In this document: positions 55,617 to 64,000 of the stretch, piece after piece
How positions within the stretch are numbered: position 1 is the first letter of the stretch
How the letters are laid out: every line of letters begins with the position of its first letter
Source of the DNA: Acidiferrum sp963764675
GTDB taxonomy: Bacteria; Acidobacteriota; Terriglobia; Acidiferrales; UBA7541
DNA: 64,000 nucleotides
Direction: 5' to 3'
Assembly (NCBI GenBank): GCA_963764675.1
Contig: CAVXTQ010000011.1
Span: forward strand, 310,001 to 374,000
Notes under the pieces: generated by a model
The model's database searches: none
Told to the model about the DNA's origin: nothing
The model's input: the letters and a program-made list of their open reading frames with translations, nothing else
Program-made: the position numbers and the translations under genes

Positions 55617-56309
55617 ATGCCCCCAATTACCGACCCCCAAGCAGGCGCCTTAGCCACAGGAGATGATCCGCGTTCTCGGACGCGTTGGCCGGTCCGCCGG
55701 GTCGCGATTGCGCTCGGCGGTGCGCTCGTCGCGTCGCTCTTGATTGTTTTCTTTGGCGTGGGGCGCTGGCTGGTCGTCGAAGACCCGCTTGAGAAAGCCC
55801 ATGCCATCGTCGTGCTCAGCGGCCGTATGCCCATGCGCGCCATTGAGGCGGCCCGCTTGTATCGCGAGGGCTATGCGCCGCAAATCTGGCTCACACGCCC
55901 CGAAGAGCCGGCCGCGTCGCTTAGATCGATGAACATCTTCGATGCCGGCGAGGACTTCTTCAACTCCCGTGTCTTGATCCACGAAGGCGTGCCTTCGGGC
56001 GCGATCGGTTGGCTCGAGCCGCAGATCAACAACACCGCCGACGAAGTGCGAGCCGTCGCCGAACAGCTCGCCCGCGATAACGAATCGGCGATAATCATCG
56101 TCACGACCAAAGCACACACACGGCGTGTCCGAACGCTCTGGCGAAAACTCTCCGGTGGCCGGGGGCGCGCCATTGTTCGCGCCACGTCGGAGGATCCCTT
56201 CGATCCTGCCCATTGGTGGCGGACCAGCGGCGATGCCCTGGACGTCCTGCGCGAAGTCCTAGGTCTCGTCAACGCCTGGGCCGGCTTCCCGTTGCATCCC
56301 GCTCGTTAG
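55617..56309 (+). CDS. YdcF/SanA-like DUF218 membrane protein
   Basis: 230 aa. One N-terminal membrane segment (VAIALGGALVASLLIVFFGV) anchors a DUF218 domain: AIVVLSGRMPMRAIEAARLY, VLIHEGVPSGAIGWLE, NTADEVRAVAEQLA and IIIVTTKAHTRRVRTLWRK. DUF218 proteins (YdcF, SanA, ElyC) act in envelope integrity or in undecaprenyl-linked polysaccharide processing. It is divergent from the UXS gene and is the likely first gene of a short plus-strand unit. Enzymatic activity is unknown. Confidence 0.85.
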   Translation: MPPITDPQAGALATGDDPRSRTRWPVRRVAIALGGALVASLLIVFFGVGRWLVVEDPLEKAHAIVVLSGRMPMRAIEAARLYREGYAPQIWLTRPEEPAASLRSMNIFDAGEDFFNSRVLIHEGVPSGAIGWLEPQINNTADEVRAVAEQLARDNESAIIIVTTKAHTRRVRTLWRKLSGGRGRAIVRATSEDPFDPAHWWRTSGDALDVLREVLGLVNAWAGFPLHPAR

Positions 56310-56368
56310 CCGTCGCGGCTGATCAGGATAAACGGATCGGCCTAGCGTTTCGTCGAATGCCCAGCCGC

Positions 56369-57139
56369 CTAGAAAAACAAGAATCTCTTTTTCTTGGCCG
56401 GCTTATCTTCCATCGCAATTTCCGGGACACACGGCAACTCCCGCCCCTCGAACGCTGCCAGGGGATTGTCCACAAACAGCGCCTGTGCCTTTTCTTCTCC
56501 GAATCGCTCTAGCACCACGTCATACGCAGGCTTGAGCGCAAACGGGCGCCAGCGCATGTTGTGCGCATCGCTGGCCACGATGTGCACCAAGCCCTCCCCG
56601 ATCCAGCGCATCGCGTCTTCCTGGGAATGCGGGCCAAAGCTTCCGGTGAGCGCCCCGGCGGTCACCTGCACGAAGCAGCCGATCTGCACCCAGGCCGCCA
56701 GCCGCCCCGGCTGCGCTTGCAGAATGGCATTGCGCTCCGGATGTGTGATCACCGGCCTAAGACCCATCAGTTGAATATCATGGAGCGTGTGGTTCATCGT
56801 CGGGGCAATCGAGAACTCGCTGAATTCGACGAGCAAGTAGTTTCGCTGGTTGATGCAGAAGCGCGGTGCATCCGCCCGCAGCGCCTCGAGATTTTCCAGA
56901 TTGATGTGGAAGTCACAGCCGCTGGCAAGCGTCAGCCGGTCACCTACCAGCTTTTGCAATTGCTCGCGCAACTGCTTGACACGCGTGTAGTTGAACGCAT
57001 ATTGGTGGCTCGAGTGGGGCGTCCCGACGAGGTGGGTAACCCCCTCGTCGATGGCGGCTTGGGCCATAGCCAGGGACTCTTGGATGTCCGTGGCACCGTC
57101 GTCCAGCCCCGGCAATATGTGGCAATGCACATCCACCAT
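56369..57139 (-). CDS. CpsB/YwqE-type PHP-domain tyrosine phosphatase
   Basis: 256 aa. The PHP metal-binding motif is MVDVHCHILPGLDDGA, with further ligands in VGTPHSSHQY, VITHPERN and IVASDAHN. CpsB-like enzymes dephosphorylate bacterial tyrosine kinases that govern capsule chain length; no partner Wzc/CpsD kinase was recognised in the window. It ends with a basic tail (DKPAKKKRFLFF). It is on the minus strand between YdcF and the WecC-like dehydrogenase. Confidence 0.9.
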   Translation of the reverse strand: MVDVHCHILPGLDDGATDIQESLAMAQAAIDEGVTHLVGTPHSSHQYAFNYTRVKQLREQLQKLVGDRLTLASGCDFHINLENLEALRADAPRFCINQRNYLLVEFSEFSIAPTMNHTLHDIQLMGLRPVITHPERNAILQAQPGRLAAWVQIGCFVQVTAGALTGSFGPHSQEDAMRWIGEGLVHIVASDAHNMRWRPFALKPAYDVVLERFGEEKAQALFVDNPLAAFEGRELPCVPEIAMEDKPAKKKRFLFF

Positions 57140-57322
57140 AAGCCTTTACTGTATCCCAGATGAGGTCGCGTTTTCGCCGTTAAGAAGTCGGGCACACCTT
57201 GGAAACTCCCCGCTTCGCGTTCCTTCCGCTCGCCCCAAAGCTTGCTATATTTGAATCTCGTGCGCCATCGGCCCTGGCGCCTACGGTATCCCCAAAATAT
57301 TTCGAGGAGCGCGACGCACGTC

Positions 57323-58678
57323 ATGGCAATCGACCGGAAACCCGAGTTCTTCAAAGGCGGCCAGCTTAAGGTCGCCATCATCGGCTGCGGATACGTCGGC
57401 CTGCCCTTAGGGCTGCGCTTTGCCGAAGCCGGCCACAAGGTCACCGGATTTGATACCGATCCGAAAAAAGTGACCATGCTTAACGCGGGCAAGTCTTACA
57501 TCGAGCACATCCCGCAGACCAAAATCCAGCAATTCGTCAACAGCAAGCATTTCGGCGCGACCACCGACTTTTCGCGTCTCAAGGACGCCGACGCCATCAT
57601 CATCTGCGTTCCCACTCCTCTCGATGAGCGTCGCGAACCCGATCTGAGCTACGTCGAAAATACCGCCCTGTCCATCCAGCCCCACCTCCAAAAGGGCCAG
57701 CTCGTCGTTCTCGAGTCCACCACCTACCCCGGCACCACGGAGGAACTTGTCCTTCCCATTCTCGAAAAGAGTGGTCTGCGCTGCCCCATCGCCGCGGGCC
57801 CCGAGAGCGAAAATGTTCCATGCGACTTCTTCCTCGCCTTTTCTCCCGAACGCGAAGATCCCGGCAATAAGCAATTCGGCCTCGCCCAGATTCCCAAGGT
57901 TGTTGGCGGTGTGAATCCGCCAAGCTGCCGCGCCGCCGTGGCGATTTACACCCCGATCGTGTCGCGCGTCGTTCCTGTAAGCTCCACCCGCGCCGCGGAA
58001 ATGGCCAAGCTGCTCGAAAATATCTTTCGCTGCGTGAACATCGCTCTGGTCAACGAGCTGAAAATGCTCAGCCTGCGCATGGGAGTGGACATCTGGGAAG
58101 TCATCGACGCCGCTGCTACCAAGCCGTTCGGCTTCATGCCGTTCTATCCAGGCCCAGGTCTTGGCGGCCACTGCATTCCGGTGGACCCGTTCTATCTTTC
58201 CTGGAAGGCCCGCGAATACGATTTCGCCACTCGTTTCATCGAACTGGCTGGCGAAGTAAACACTGCGATGCCCTATCACGTCGTCGAAGCGGTCGCCACC
58301 GCCTTGAACAACCAGAAGAAAAGTATCAAGGGTTCGAAGCTGTTGATTCTTGGCGTGGCCTACAAGAAAGACGTCGACGACCTGCGCGAATCTCCCACGC
58401 TCAAGATCATGCAGCTCCTTCAGCAGCGCGGCGCGGAGCTCGATTACAACGATCCCTACTTTCCACAGCTCCACAAAATGCGCCACTACAATTACGAGCA
58501 CATGAAGTCCGTTCCGCTGAGTCCCCAGACGATCAGCGGATACGACGGCGTGATCATCGCCACGGATCATTCCAGTTACGACTACGGCGCTATCGTCGAC
58601 GCCGCTAAGCTGGTCGTGGACTCGCGCAACGCCACGCGCCGCGTGATGCGCCATCGCGAAAAAATCGTTCTCTGCTGA
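57323..58678 (+). CDS. UDP-N-acetyl-hexosamine 6-dehydrogenase, WecC/WbpA type
   Basis: 451 aa. AIIGCGYVGLPLGLRFAEAG, then IICVPTPLDERREPDLSYVE, VVLESTTYPGTTEEL, FFLAFSPEREDPGN and the catalytic Cys284 in GPGLGGHCIPVDPFYL are the signatures of the WecC/WbpA/TviB clade, which oxidises UDP-GlcNAc or UDP-ManNAc to the uronic acid. The VLESTTYPGT motif distinguishes it from the Ugd-type enzyme upstream. The ATG at 57323 is used. It lies opposite cpsB, with starts 183 bases apart. Confidence 0.93.
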   Translation: MAIDRKPEFFKGGQLKVAIIGCGYVGLPLGLRFAEAGHKVTGFDTDPKKVTMLNAGKSYIEHIPQTKIQQFVNSKHFGATTDFSRLKDADAIIICVPTPLDERREPDLSYVENTALSIQPHLQKGQLVVLESTTYPGTTEELVLPILEKSGLRCPIAAGPESENVPCDFFLAFSPEREDPGNKQFGLAQIPKVVGGVNPPSCRAAVAIYTPIVSRVVPVSSTRAAEMAKLLENIFRCVNIALVNELKMLSLRMGVDIWEVIDAAATKPFGFMPFYPGPGLGGHCIPVDPFYLSWKAREYDFATRFIELAGEVNTAMPYHVVEAVATALNNQKKSIKGSKLLILGVAYKKDVDDLRESPTLKIMQLLQQRGAELDYNDPYFPQLHKMRHYNYEHMKSVPLSPQTISGYDGVIIATDHSSYDYGAIVDAAKLVVDSRNATRRVMRHREKIVLC

Positions 58679-58710
58679 CATTGCCTCTTGCTCATCACTT
58701 GGTATTTGTA

Positions 58711-58728
58711 GGGGCGGGCTTCAGCCCC
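58711..58728. repeat. REP-like palindrome
   Basis: GGGGC, eight bases, GCCCC, preceded by TGTA. It lies in the 113-base gap between the WecC-like gene and gmhA and resembles the GGGGC-type elements at 11297 and 29430 in composition, with shorter arms. Confidence 0.5.
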
Positions 58729-58792
58729 TTCCAGTCGTCCATTCGCGCTGTGGTCCCCTCGCGACTGTGATAATGTGACTGGCATCGAACCA

Positions 58793-59365
58793 ATGTCCGC
58801 CGAAGAAATACGCCGCCAACTCCAAGAAAGCGCCCGCGTCAAACAAGCATTCTCCGATCAGCTTGTACAGCGCATCGCCCAATTCTCCGAAAAATCAGCG
58901 GCTGCCTTGCGCGCCGGCGGGAAAATCATCTTCTTCGGAAACGGCGGCAGCGCCGCCGATGCCATCCACCTTGCCGCCGAGCTTGTCGTCAGGCTCCGTG
59001 CCGAGCGCCCCGGCCTAGCCGCTCTCGCTCTGACCACCAATCCCTCGGTGCTCACCGCCGCCGGCAACGACTACGGCTTCGAGCGCATCTTTGCCCGCCA
59101 GATCGAGTCGCTGGTAGCCTCGCAAGATGTTCTCGTCGCTCTTTCCACGAGCGGTCAAAGCCCCAACATCCTGCGGGGCGTCGAAGCTGGCCGCGCCCGC
59201 GGTGCGTATCTCGTCGCACTAACAGGCGAAACCGGCGGCGCGCTCGCTTCCAAAGTCGATCTCCTTCTGAACGTTCCCTCGCTCGACCCCCAGCGCATTC
59301 AAGAAGCCCACATCACCATCGGCCATATCGCCTGCTCCCTTATCGAGCGGCTCGCCACCGCCTAG
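58793..59365 (+). CDS. gmhA: SIS-domain phosphoheptose isomerase
   Basis: 190 aa from the ATG at 58793 (a GTG 18 bases earlier is possible). IIFFGNGGSAADAIHLAAEL, the SIS loop VALSTSGQSPNILRG and EAHITIGHIACSLIE match GmhA, which converts sedoheptulose 7-phosphate to D-glycero-D-manno-heptose 7-phosphate for LPS core. The conserved metal-ligand His residues of GmhA (H in AAELV region and in EAHITIGH) are present. It suits a lipopolysaccharide locus, together with lptD downstream. Confidence 0.9.
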   Translation: MSAEEIRRQLQESARVKQAFSDQLVQRIAQFSEKSAAALRAGGKIIFFGNGGSAADAIHLAAELVVRLRAERPGLAALALTTNPSVLTAAGNDYGFERIFARQIESLVASQDVLVALSTSGQSPNILRGVEAGRARGAYLVALTGETGGALASKVDLLLNVPSLDPQRIQEAHITIGHIACSLIERLATA

Positions 59366-59481
59366 GCGCGCACTTCACCAACAAGGGGTACGCCCAGCCC
59401 TTGGCGAGGCTGCCGGAAGTCTGTCGCGCTCAGGGGAGATTACCGTGGGGAAAGAAATTATGTCAGTGCAGCCGCTTGACT

Positions 59482-60375
59482 CTACTTCTTACTCTTCAAT
59501 GCCACCCGTGCGCTCGCGAACGGCAACATCGCCTCCAGCAACACCGGCGTGTGGAGGGGATCGTGATCGAGGTACAAATAGAAATGGGCGTCCTTCATCT
59601 CTTCGCCGCCATTGAACACCCGGATCTCGACCTTGTTCGTCGTGTAGCTCCCGGCGGGCACGGTCACCCCTTCTGCCGATCCGGCTAACGTGGCGCGCGC
59701 ATCGTAGAGCTTGCGGCCGTCGTATACCGGGCCGCGCACCTCAGGCGTTTTCGTCCAGTCCACATTACGCAAGAACTGCATCATGCCTAAAGGATCGCGC
59801 GTACCCGGCAGCACCCGCGCCTCGGTCGCATTGGGGGGCGCCGGGTCCTTGCCGGTCGCGCTCATGCGCTGGATCGAATCGACTTTTTGCCCTCGCTCGC
59901 TCAGGTGCATCTCGTACTGCAGGCTCAACAGCGTGCCTGCATCGCTATAGGAATCGAACTGGTCGTCAAGCTCGAAGACCATGCGCAACGGACTCTCGGT
60001 GTGGGCGAAGGCTTGCAAGTGCCAGGCGGTCTTTCCCAGGAAGTTTCGCCGCTCGGCGACTTGCAGCCGCAGGTTCGCTACGTTCGACAGCTTGGCCACA
60101 TCGGCGGTGAAGTCCAAAATCTCCCCGGTTCGTAGAGGGAGGCCTGGATCCGGCTCCGGCGCGGTGGCGACCTTTTTCACTTCGGCTCGTGATGTAGGTG
60201 GGGAGCCCGGCGTTTTTTCCACGAGGTCGCTAGATTTCTCAGGCGCCGCAATAATCGGTGCTGCCGCAATCGTAGGTGGCGCCTCGCCGGTGCGGCCGTG
60301 TAGCCAATAAAACGCTCCACCGGCCAGACCTAAAGCCGCCACAGCCGCGATGCCCACGCTTGTCCGGTTGCTCAT
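59482..60375 (-). CDS. DUF3108 protein
   Basis: 297 aa. One N-terminal membrane segment (VGIAAVAALGLAGGAFYWL), a Pro/Ala/Glu-rich linker, then a DUF3108 domain from about residue 80 (GEILDFTADVAKLSNVANLR; DSIQRMSATG; GMMQFLRNVDWTKTP; VEIRVFNGGEEMKDAHFYLY). DUF3108 proteins are periplasmic and of unknown function, often near LPS assembly genes. It is divergent from the epimerase at 60613, with a 237-base gap. The 116-base gap before its stop holds nothing I can support. Confidence 0.85.
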   Translation of the reverse strand: MSNRTSVGIAAVAALGLAGGAFYWLHGRTGEAPPTIAAAPIIAAPEKSSDLVEKTPGSPPTSRAEVKKVATAPEPDPGLPLRTGEILDFTADVAKLSNVANLRLQVAERRNFLGKTAWHLQAFAHTESPLRMVFELDDQFDSYSDAGTLLSLQYEMHLSERGQKVDSIQRMSATGKDPAPPNATEARVLPGTRDPLGMMQFLRNVDWTKTPEVRGPVYDGRKLYDARATLAGSAEGVTVPAGSYTTNKVEIRVFNGGEEMKDAHFYLYLDHDPLHTPVLLEAMLPFASARVALKSKK

Positions 60376-60612
60376 GCTCTTTTTGTGACCCGTGTCAGAA
60401 ACAAAACGTTGCGTCCTTGGCTTCCGTCGTACAATACGATTTCGCGCGGTAGCGGGCGAGCAATTTGCCCGATCTCCGCCATCCTATTTGAGATTACCAA
60501 AACGCGGGCCGGTCGTCTGTCCCGAGCCGCGCAATTTGCCGCGGCAGCAACGTGCCTGCCACGGCCCGGATCGTCGGCCCATCGCGGCCACACTACTAGG
60601 AGGATGTTCCGC

Positions 60613-61608
60613 ATGCGTTACGTGGTTACAGGCGGCGCCGGCTTCATCGGCTCGAATACCGTGGACGAGCTTGTCAAACGCGGCCACAGCGTCGTAGTCC
60701 TCGACGATCTTTCGGCGGGCAAAGAAGAAAATCTCGCCGAAGTCCGCAACAAGATCACCTTCATCAAGGGCAGCATTACCGACATCGAAGTGGTTCGCAA
60801 GGCCATGCACGAGGCCGAATACGTTCTACATTTGGCAGCCCGCACGTCCGTGCCGCGCTCGGTGAAAGATCCCATCGAGTCGAACCGCATCAATATCGAT
60901 GGCACGCTCAACGTCCTGGTCGCCGCTCGCGACGCCAAGGTCAAGCGCATCGTTTTTGCGGCCTCTTCTTCGGCCTATGGCGAAACACCCACTCTGCCCA
61001 AGGTCGAAAGCATGCGGCCAATGCCCATCTCTCCTTACGGCATCACCAAGTTTGTTGGTGAGCTCTACTTGCAAGTCTTTGGCCGGTGCTACGGCCTAGA
61101 GAACGTTTGCCTGCGGTACTTCAACGTGTTCGGCCCGCGGCAAGATCCCGGTTCGCCCTATTCCGGCGTGCTCGCGAAATTCTGCAGCGCTTTTCTTGAG
61201 GAAACGCAGCCGGTGATTTTTGGCGACGGCGAGCATACGCGCGATTTCACCTATGTCGAGAATGCCGTTCAGGCCAACCTGCTTGCATGCGAAGCGCCGA
61301 ATGTGACCGGCAAGGTTTTCAACGTCGGCGTCGGCGGCCGGGTATCGCTGAACCAGGTGATCGAGCTTCTCGGCAAGATTTCAGGCACGCGTCTTGAAGC
61401 AAAGCACGAGCCGTCGCGCGACGGTGATATCCGCGACTCGCAGGCGGACATCTCGCAAGCCCGCGAATTGCTGGGCTACGACCCGCAAGTCACCTTTGAG
61501 GAAGGTCTTCGCCGCACCTTCGAGTGGTATCGCACCGTCAGCCAAGCCAAAGCCCAAGCCCAGACGCAGCCGCAAACTCCCGCGTCGGCTCCGACACCTG
61601 TGAAGTAA
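60613..61608 (+). CDS. UDP-sugar 4-epimerase-like SDR (WbpP/Gne type)
   Basis: 331 aa. Two ATGs lie near the ribosome-binding GGAGG: 60604, with no spacer, and 60613, with nine bases; the second is chosen. VVTGGAGFIGSNTVDELVKRG, HLAARTSVPRSVKDP, ASSSAYGETPTLPK, and SPYGITKFVGELY (catalytic Tyr-x-x-x-Lys) are those of UDP-GlcNAc/UDP-Glc 4-epimerases; NVFGPRQDPGSPYSGVLAKF is like WbpP. It would make UDP-GalNAc or UDP-Gal. The C-terminal tail is Gln/Pro/Ala-rich (about 20 residues). It precedes lptD by 73 bases. Confidence 0.9.
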   Translation: MRYVVTGGAGFIGSNTVDELVKRGHSVVVLDDLSAGKEENLAEVRNKITFIKGSITDIEVVRKAMHEAEYVLHLAARTSVPRSVKDPIESNRINIDGTLNVLVAARDAKVKRIVFAASSSAYGETPTLPKVESMRPMPISPYGITKFVGELYLQVFGRCYGLENVCLRYFNVFGPRQDPGSPYSGVLAKFCSAFLEETQPVIFGDGEHTRDFTYVENAVQANLLACEAPNVTGKVFNVGVGGRVSLNQVIELLGKISGTRLEAKHEPSRDGDIRDSQADISQARELLGYDPQVTFEEGLRRTFEWYRTVSQAKAQAQTQPQTPASAPTPVK

Positions 61609-61681
61609 TCGTTTCAATCGGGACATGGGCGAGGCATCCCGGGAACCGTGCTAGGCTATCAAATCTGCTTTCGCGGATGGC

Positions 61682-64000
61682 ATGGTTAGCGCAATCCTTC
61701 ATCTTGGAAGCCGGAATCGCTCCTCCCTTGGGCCGCTTCTCGTCCTAGCCGTGTTCGTTTTGCCGCTCGTCGGCTTGATCGCGAGCCCCGCCGAGGCCCA
61801 GCAGATCCCCAAACCATCGCCTAAAGGCGGCGTCGCGGAGCTTTCGTCGACCGGCGCGCAGCGGCGCCAGGGAGAGCTCACTATTGCCGACGGAGACGTG
61901 GATATTCACTACGGCGGCCAACGCCTTCGCGCCGACCACGTCGAATACAACGACCAGACCAACGAAGCGATGGCCCGGGGGCACGTGCAGTTCGACTACG
62001 AGAATCAGCACCTCGAAGCCGACGAAGCGCACTACAACGTCAGCACCGGACGCGGCACCTTCACGAATGTGCGCGGCACCATCAAGATCGAGCGCCGCGC
62101 AAATCCTACCGTCCTGGTGACGGATAATCCGCTGTACTTCGAGGCTCACGACGTCGAGAAGTTCGGTGAGGACCTCTACTTTATCAGCCGAGCGTGGATG
62201 ACGGTTTGCGACCCCGAGCATCCCAAGTGGCAGTTCTACGCGCCGCACGCGCGAATTAAGGTCGACAAAACCATGGCGTTGGTGAACGCCAACTTCCACC
62301 TCTTTCGAATTCCCTTGATTTGGCTGCCGTATGCCACCGCACCTGCGGGTCCGAGAATTCGCGAGTCGGGCTTTCTGATCCCAGTTATCGGCAACAGCAG
62401 CAGCAAGGGTTTTGTCTTTGGCGATGCGTTTTATTGGGCACCGACGCCTTGGATGGACACGACGCTAGGCGCGGAACTCCTCAGCCGCCGGGGCTCGGCG
62501 GAGCGCGCACAATTCCGCGCCAGACCGTGGGAGAACACAACCATCAAGTACAGCTACTACGGTGTGATCGACCGCGGGGTTCCGACGGTGGTCAATGTGG
62601 GGCTTCCGACGCAAACGACGGAGCTGGTCTCGCAAGGCGGGCACGAACAACAGTTGGGGATCCAGTCTCTGCTGAAAAACAACTGGCGCTTCGTGGCCGA
62701 CGTCAATGAGCTCTCCTCGTTGACGTTTCGCTTGGCGTTTGCCGATACGTTCGGCGATGCGATCAATTCCGAAGTGCGCAGTTCCATCTTTCTCACTCAC
62801 AATTTCGACAGCTTCAGTCTGAATTTCGCCGCGTTGAACGATAAGAGCTTTCTGACTATAAACCCGCAGACGAGCGTCTCTTTGCGCAGCGCGCCGGAAG
62901 GTAGGTTTAGCTCGGTGGAGCGGGCGCCGTGGCAGGACCTGCCGATTTATTTTGGCTTCGACGCCTTTGCCGGAGCCAGCCACCGCAGCGACGGCGTGAT
63001 CGATACGCCCTCGGTGGTGGGCCGTACGGAGTTTGCGCCGCTGGTGACCGTGCCGCTGCGCTTCGGCCCGTGGCTCAACGTCACAGCAACCGCCGCGTTT
63101 CGCACGGCCTACTACGGCGATTCTCTGGTTCCTGGCGTCACAACCGCGACGACGGTCCCCACGTTAAGCGGCGAATCCATCGTGCGTAACGACGGCGAGT
63201 TCACGCTAGACTTCCGGTTTCCTACCTTCGAGCGGTTTTTTCAGCAGCCGCAATCAAAGAAGAAGTACAAGCACACCATCGAGCCGGGCTTCACCTATCG
63301 CTACGTAACCGGCATCAACAATTTCTCCCAGTTGATTCGCTTCGACTCCGACTCTACGCTGACGAACACAAACGAAATCGCGTATGACGTTACACAGCGT
63401 CTGTGGGTGAAGGATGGCGACAACCAGCCGAAAGAGCTCATTACCTGGCAGTTGGTCCAAAAACACTTTTTCGACCCGACGTTTGGCGGCGCTCTGGTCC
63501 CCGGGGCGCGCAACGTTTTTCAGACCCTCGACGACATCTCACCATTCGCGTTTGCTGATGGGCCGCGAAATTGGTCGCCGATCGTAAGCGACTTCAAAGT
63601 CACTCCCGGCGGCCCGCTGGATTTCGAGCAAATTCTGGAGTACGACACGCAGCACGGCTCGAGGGGGCAGCTCACCATCATCGGGACGCTCGCCAAGATC
63701 AAGCCTTACAAGGACTTCTTTTTCACCATCGCGGATTTCCGTCTGGACGCGAATCCGCTGGTGTTGCAGCCCAAGGCCAATCAGATTCGCACGCTCATCG
63801 GCTACGGCAGCGAGACCCGCAAAGGCTTCAATGTCACCACCGGTATAAGCTACGACATCACCAATCAGGCGCTGCAAAACCAGCTTGTGCAGATCAGCTA
63901 CAACGGCAACTGCTGCGGCCTTGCCGTGGAGTACCGCCGGATCGCGCTGGGCCAGGTGCGGACGGACAATCAATTCCGGGTCGCATTCATTATCGCGAAC
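61682..64000 (+). CDS. lptD: LPS-assembly protein LptD, 3' partial
   Basis: Open for 773 codons to the window's end. A signal peptide (LLVLAVFVLPLVGLIASPAEA) precedes an OstA-like N-terminal domain of repeated beta strands (TIADGDVDIHYGGQRLRADH; ARGHVQFDYENQHLEADEAH), then a Cys-bearing motif (TVCDPEHPKWQFYAP) and the long LptD beta-barrel (FRIPLIWLPYATAPAGPRIRESG; IGNSSSKGFVFGDAFYW). It inserts LPS into the outer membrane. With gmhA it argues for a classical lipopolysaccharide-bearing outer membrane. The C-terminal part lies beyond the window. Confidence 0.92.
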   Translation, partial: MVSAILHLGSRNRSSLGPLLVLAVFVLPLVGLIASPAEAQQIPKPSPKGGVAELSSTGAQRRQGELTIADGDVDIHYGGQRLRADHVEYNDQTNEAMARGHVQFDYENQHLEADEAHYNVSTGRGTFTNVRGTIKIERRANPTVLVTDNPLYFEAHDVEKFGEDLYFISRAWMTVCDPEHPKWQFYAPHARIKVDKTMALVNANFHLFRIPLIWLPYATAPAGPRIRESGFLIPVIGNSSSKGFVFGDAFYWAPTPWMDTTLGAELLSRRGSAERAQFRARPWENTTIKYSYYGVIDRGVPTVVNVGLPTQTTELVSQGGHEQQLGIQSLLKNNWRFVADVNELSSLTFRLAFADTFGDAINSEVRSSIFLTHNFDSFSLNFAALNDKSFLTINPQTSVSLRSAPEGRFSSVERAPWQDLPIYFGFDAFAGASHRSDGVIDTPSVVGRTEFAPLVTVPLRFGPWLNVTATAAFRTAYYGDSLVPGVTTATTVPTLSGESIVRNDGEFTLDFRFPTFERFFQQPQSKKKYKHTIEPGFTYRYVTGINNFSQLIRFDSDSTLTNTNEIAYDVTQRLWVKDGDNQPKELITWQLVQKHFFDPTFGGALVPGARNVFQTLDDISPFAFADGPRNWSPIVSDFKVTPGGPLDFEQILEYDTQHGSRGQLTIIGTLAKIKPYKDFFFTIADFRLDANPLVLQPKANQIRTLIGYGSETRKGFNVTTGISYDITNQALQNQLVQISYNGNCCGLAVEYRRIALGQVRTDNQFRVAFIIAN

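Noticed and set aside
57407..58681. A 424-codon minus-strand frame opposite the WecC-like dehydrogenase
   Set aside because: Shadow of a gene with full dehydrogenase signature motifs.
1..64000. CRISPR arrays, insertion sequences, prophage or toxin-antitoxin genes
   Set aside because: No regularly spaced repeats, transposase or integrase motifs, phage structural genes or short toxin-antitoxin pairs were recognised on reading the window.

Overview
The window looks like chromosome of a GC-rich Acidobacteriota bacterium, probably class Terriglobia. This is inferred from gene content and not proven: very large FG-GAP and seven-bladed secreted proteins, a TonB-dependent receptor with an N-terminal carboxypeptidase-regulatory-like domain, an ADOP-type permease, several DinB and DoxX proteins, DUF2277, DUF1015 and DUF3857 proteins, and a terminal lptD that indicates an outer membrane. 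GTG starts are common and one clear TTG start is present.

Layout. 1-4.7 kb: two large exported proteins, the first entering from the left edge, joined by a TAATG stop/start overlap and ending in the same C-terminal module. 4.7-6.9 kb: an OPT-family transporter. 7.3-11.2 kb: two overlapping DUF3857/transglutaminase-like exported proteins, of which only the second keeps the catalytic triad. 11.4-13.3 kb: DoxX, a DapB-like dehydrogenase and tRNA-Asn. 13.5-17.5 kb: an HxlR regulator divergent from DinB, DoxX and a heavily frameshifted ADOP permease. 17.6-24 kb: DUF2277, a TonB receptor, an Fpg/Nei-type glycosylase and a GH3 beta-glucosidase. 24-24.4 kb: a gene-free stretch with a good orphan promoter. 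24.4-29.4 kb: a large membrane protein and a NitT/TauT-like ABC ATPase plus fused permease. 29.5-39.3 kb: DinB, an amidohydrolase, a PDZ/membrane/GAF/zinc-ribbon/Ser-Thr kinase followed immediately by a redoxin, a 3-hydroxyisobutyrate-dehydrogenase-like enzyme, an ICMT-like methyltransferase, DUF1015 and a Gph-like phosphatase.

39.4-64 kb: a cell-surface polysaccharide locus. It has three GT4 glycosyltransferases, a membrane-anchored transglutaminase-like protein, an AsnB-type amidotransferase, a NodU/CmcH carbamoyltransferase, a WecA-like initiating transferase, two nucleotide-sugar dehydrogenases (Ugd type and WecC/WbpA type), a UXS-type decarboxylase, two further epimerases, a YdcF protein, a CpsB-like PHP phosphatase, GmhA, a DUF3108 protein and partial LptD. 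Read together, the cell can make uronic acids, xylose and N-acetylated sugars and can probably amidate and carbamoylate the product. No Wzx, Wzy or Wzz homologue was recognised in the window.

Two themes cut across the window. Seven genes carry apparent frameshifts. Six of them are single +1 events and the ADOP gene has about seven indels, so indel error in the underlying sequence must be considered. Short dispersed palindromes of several families sit between genes, as REP-like elements do.
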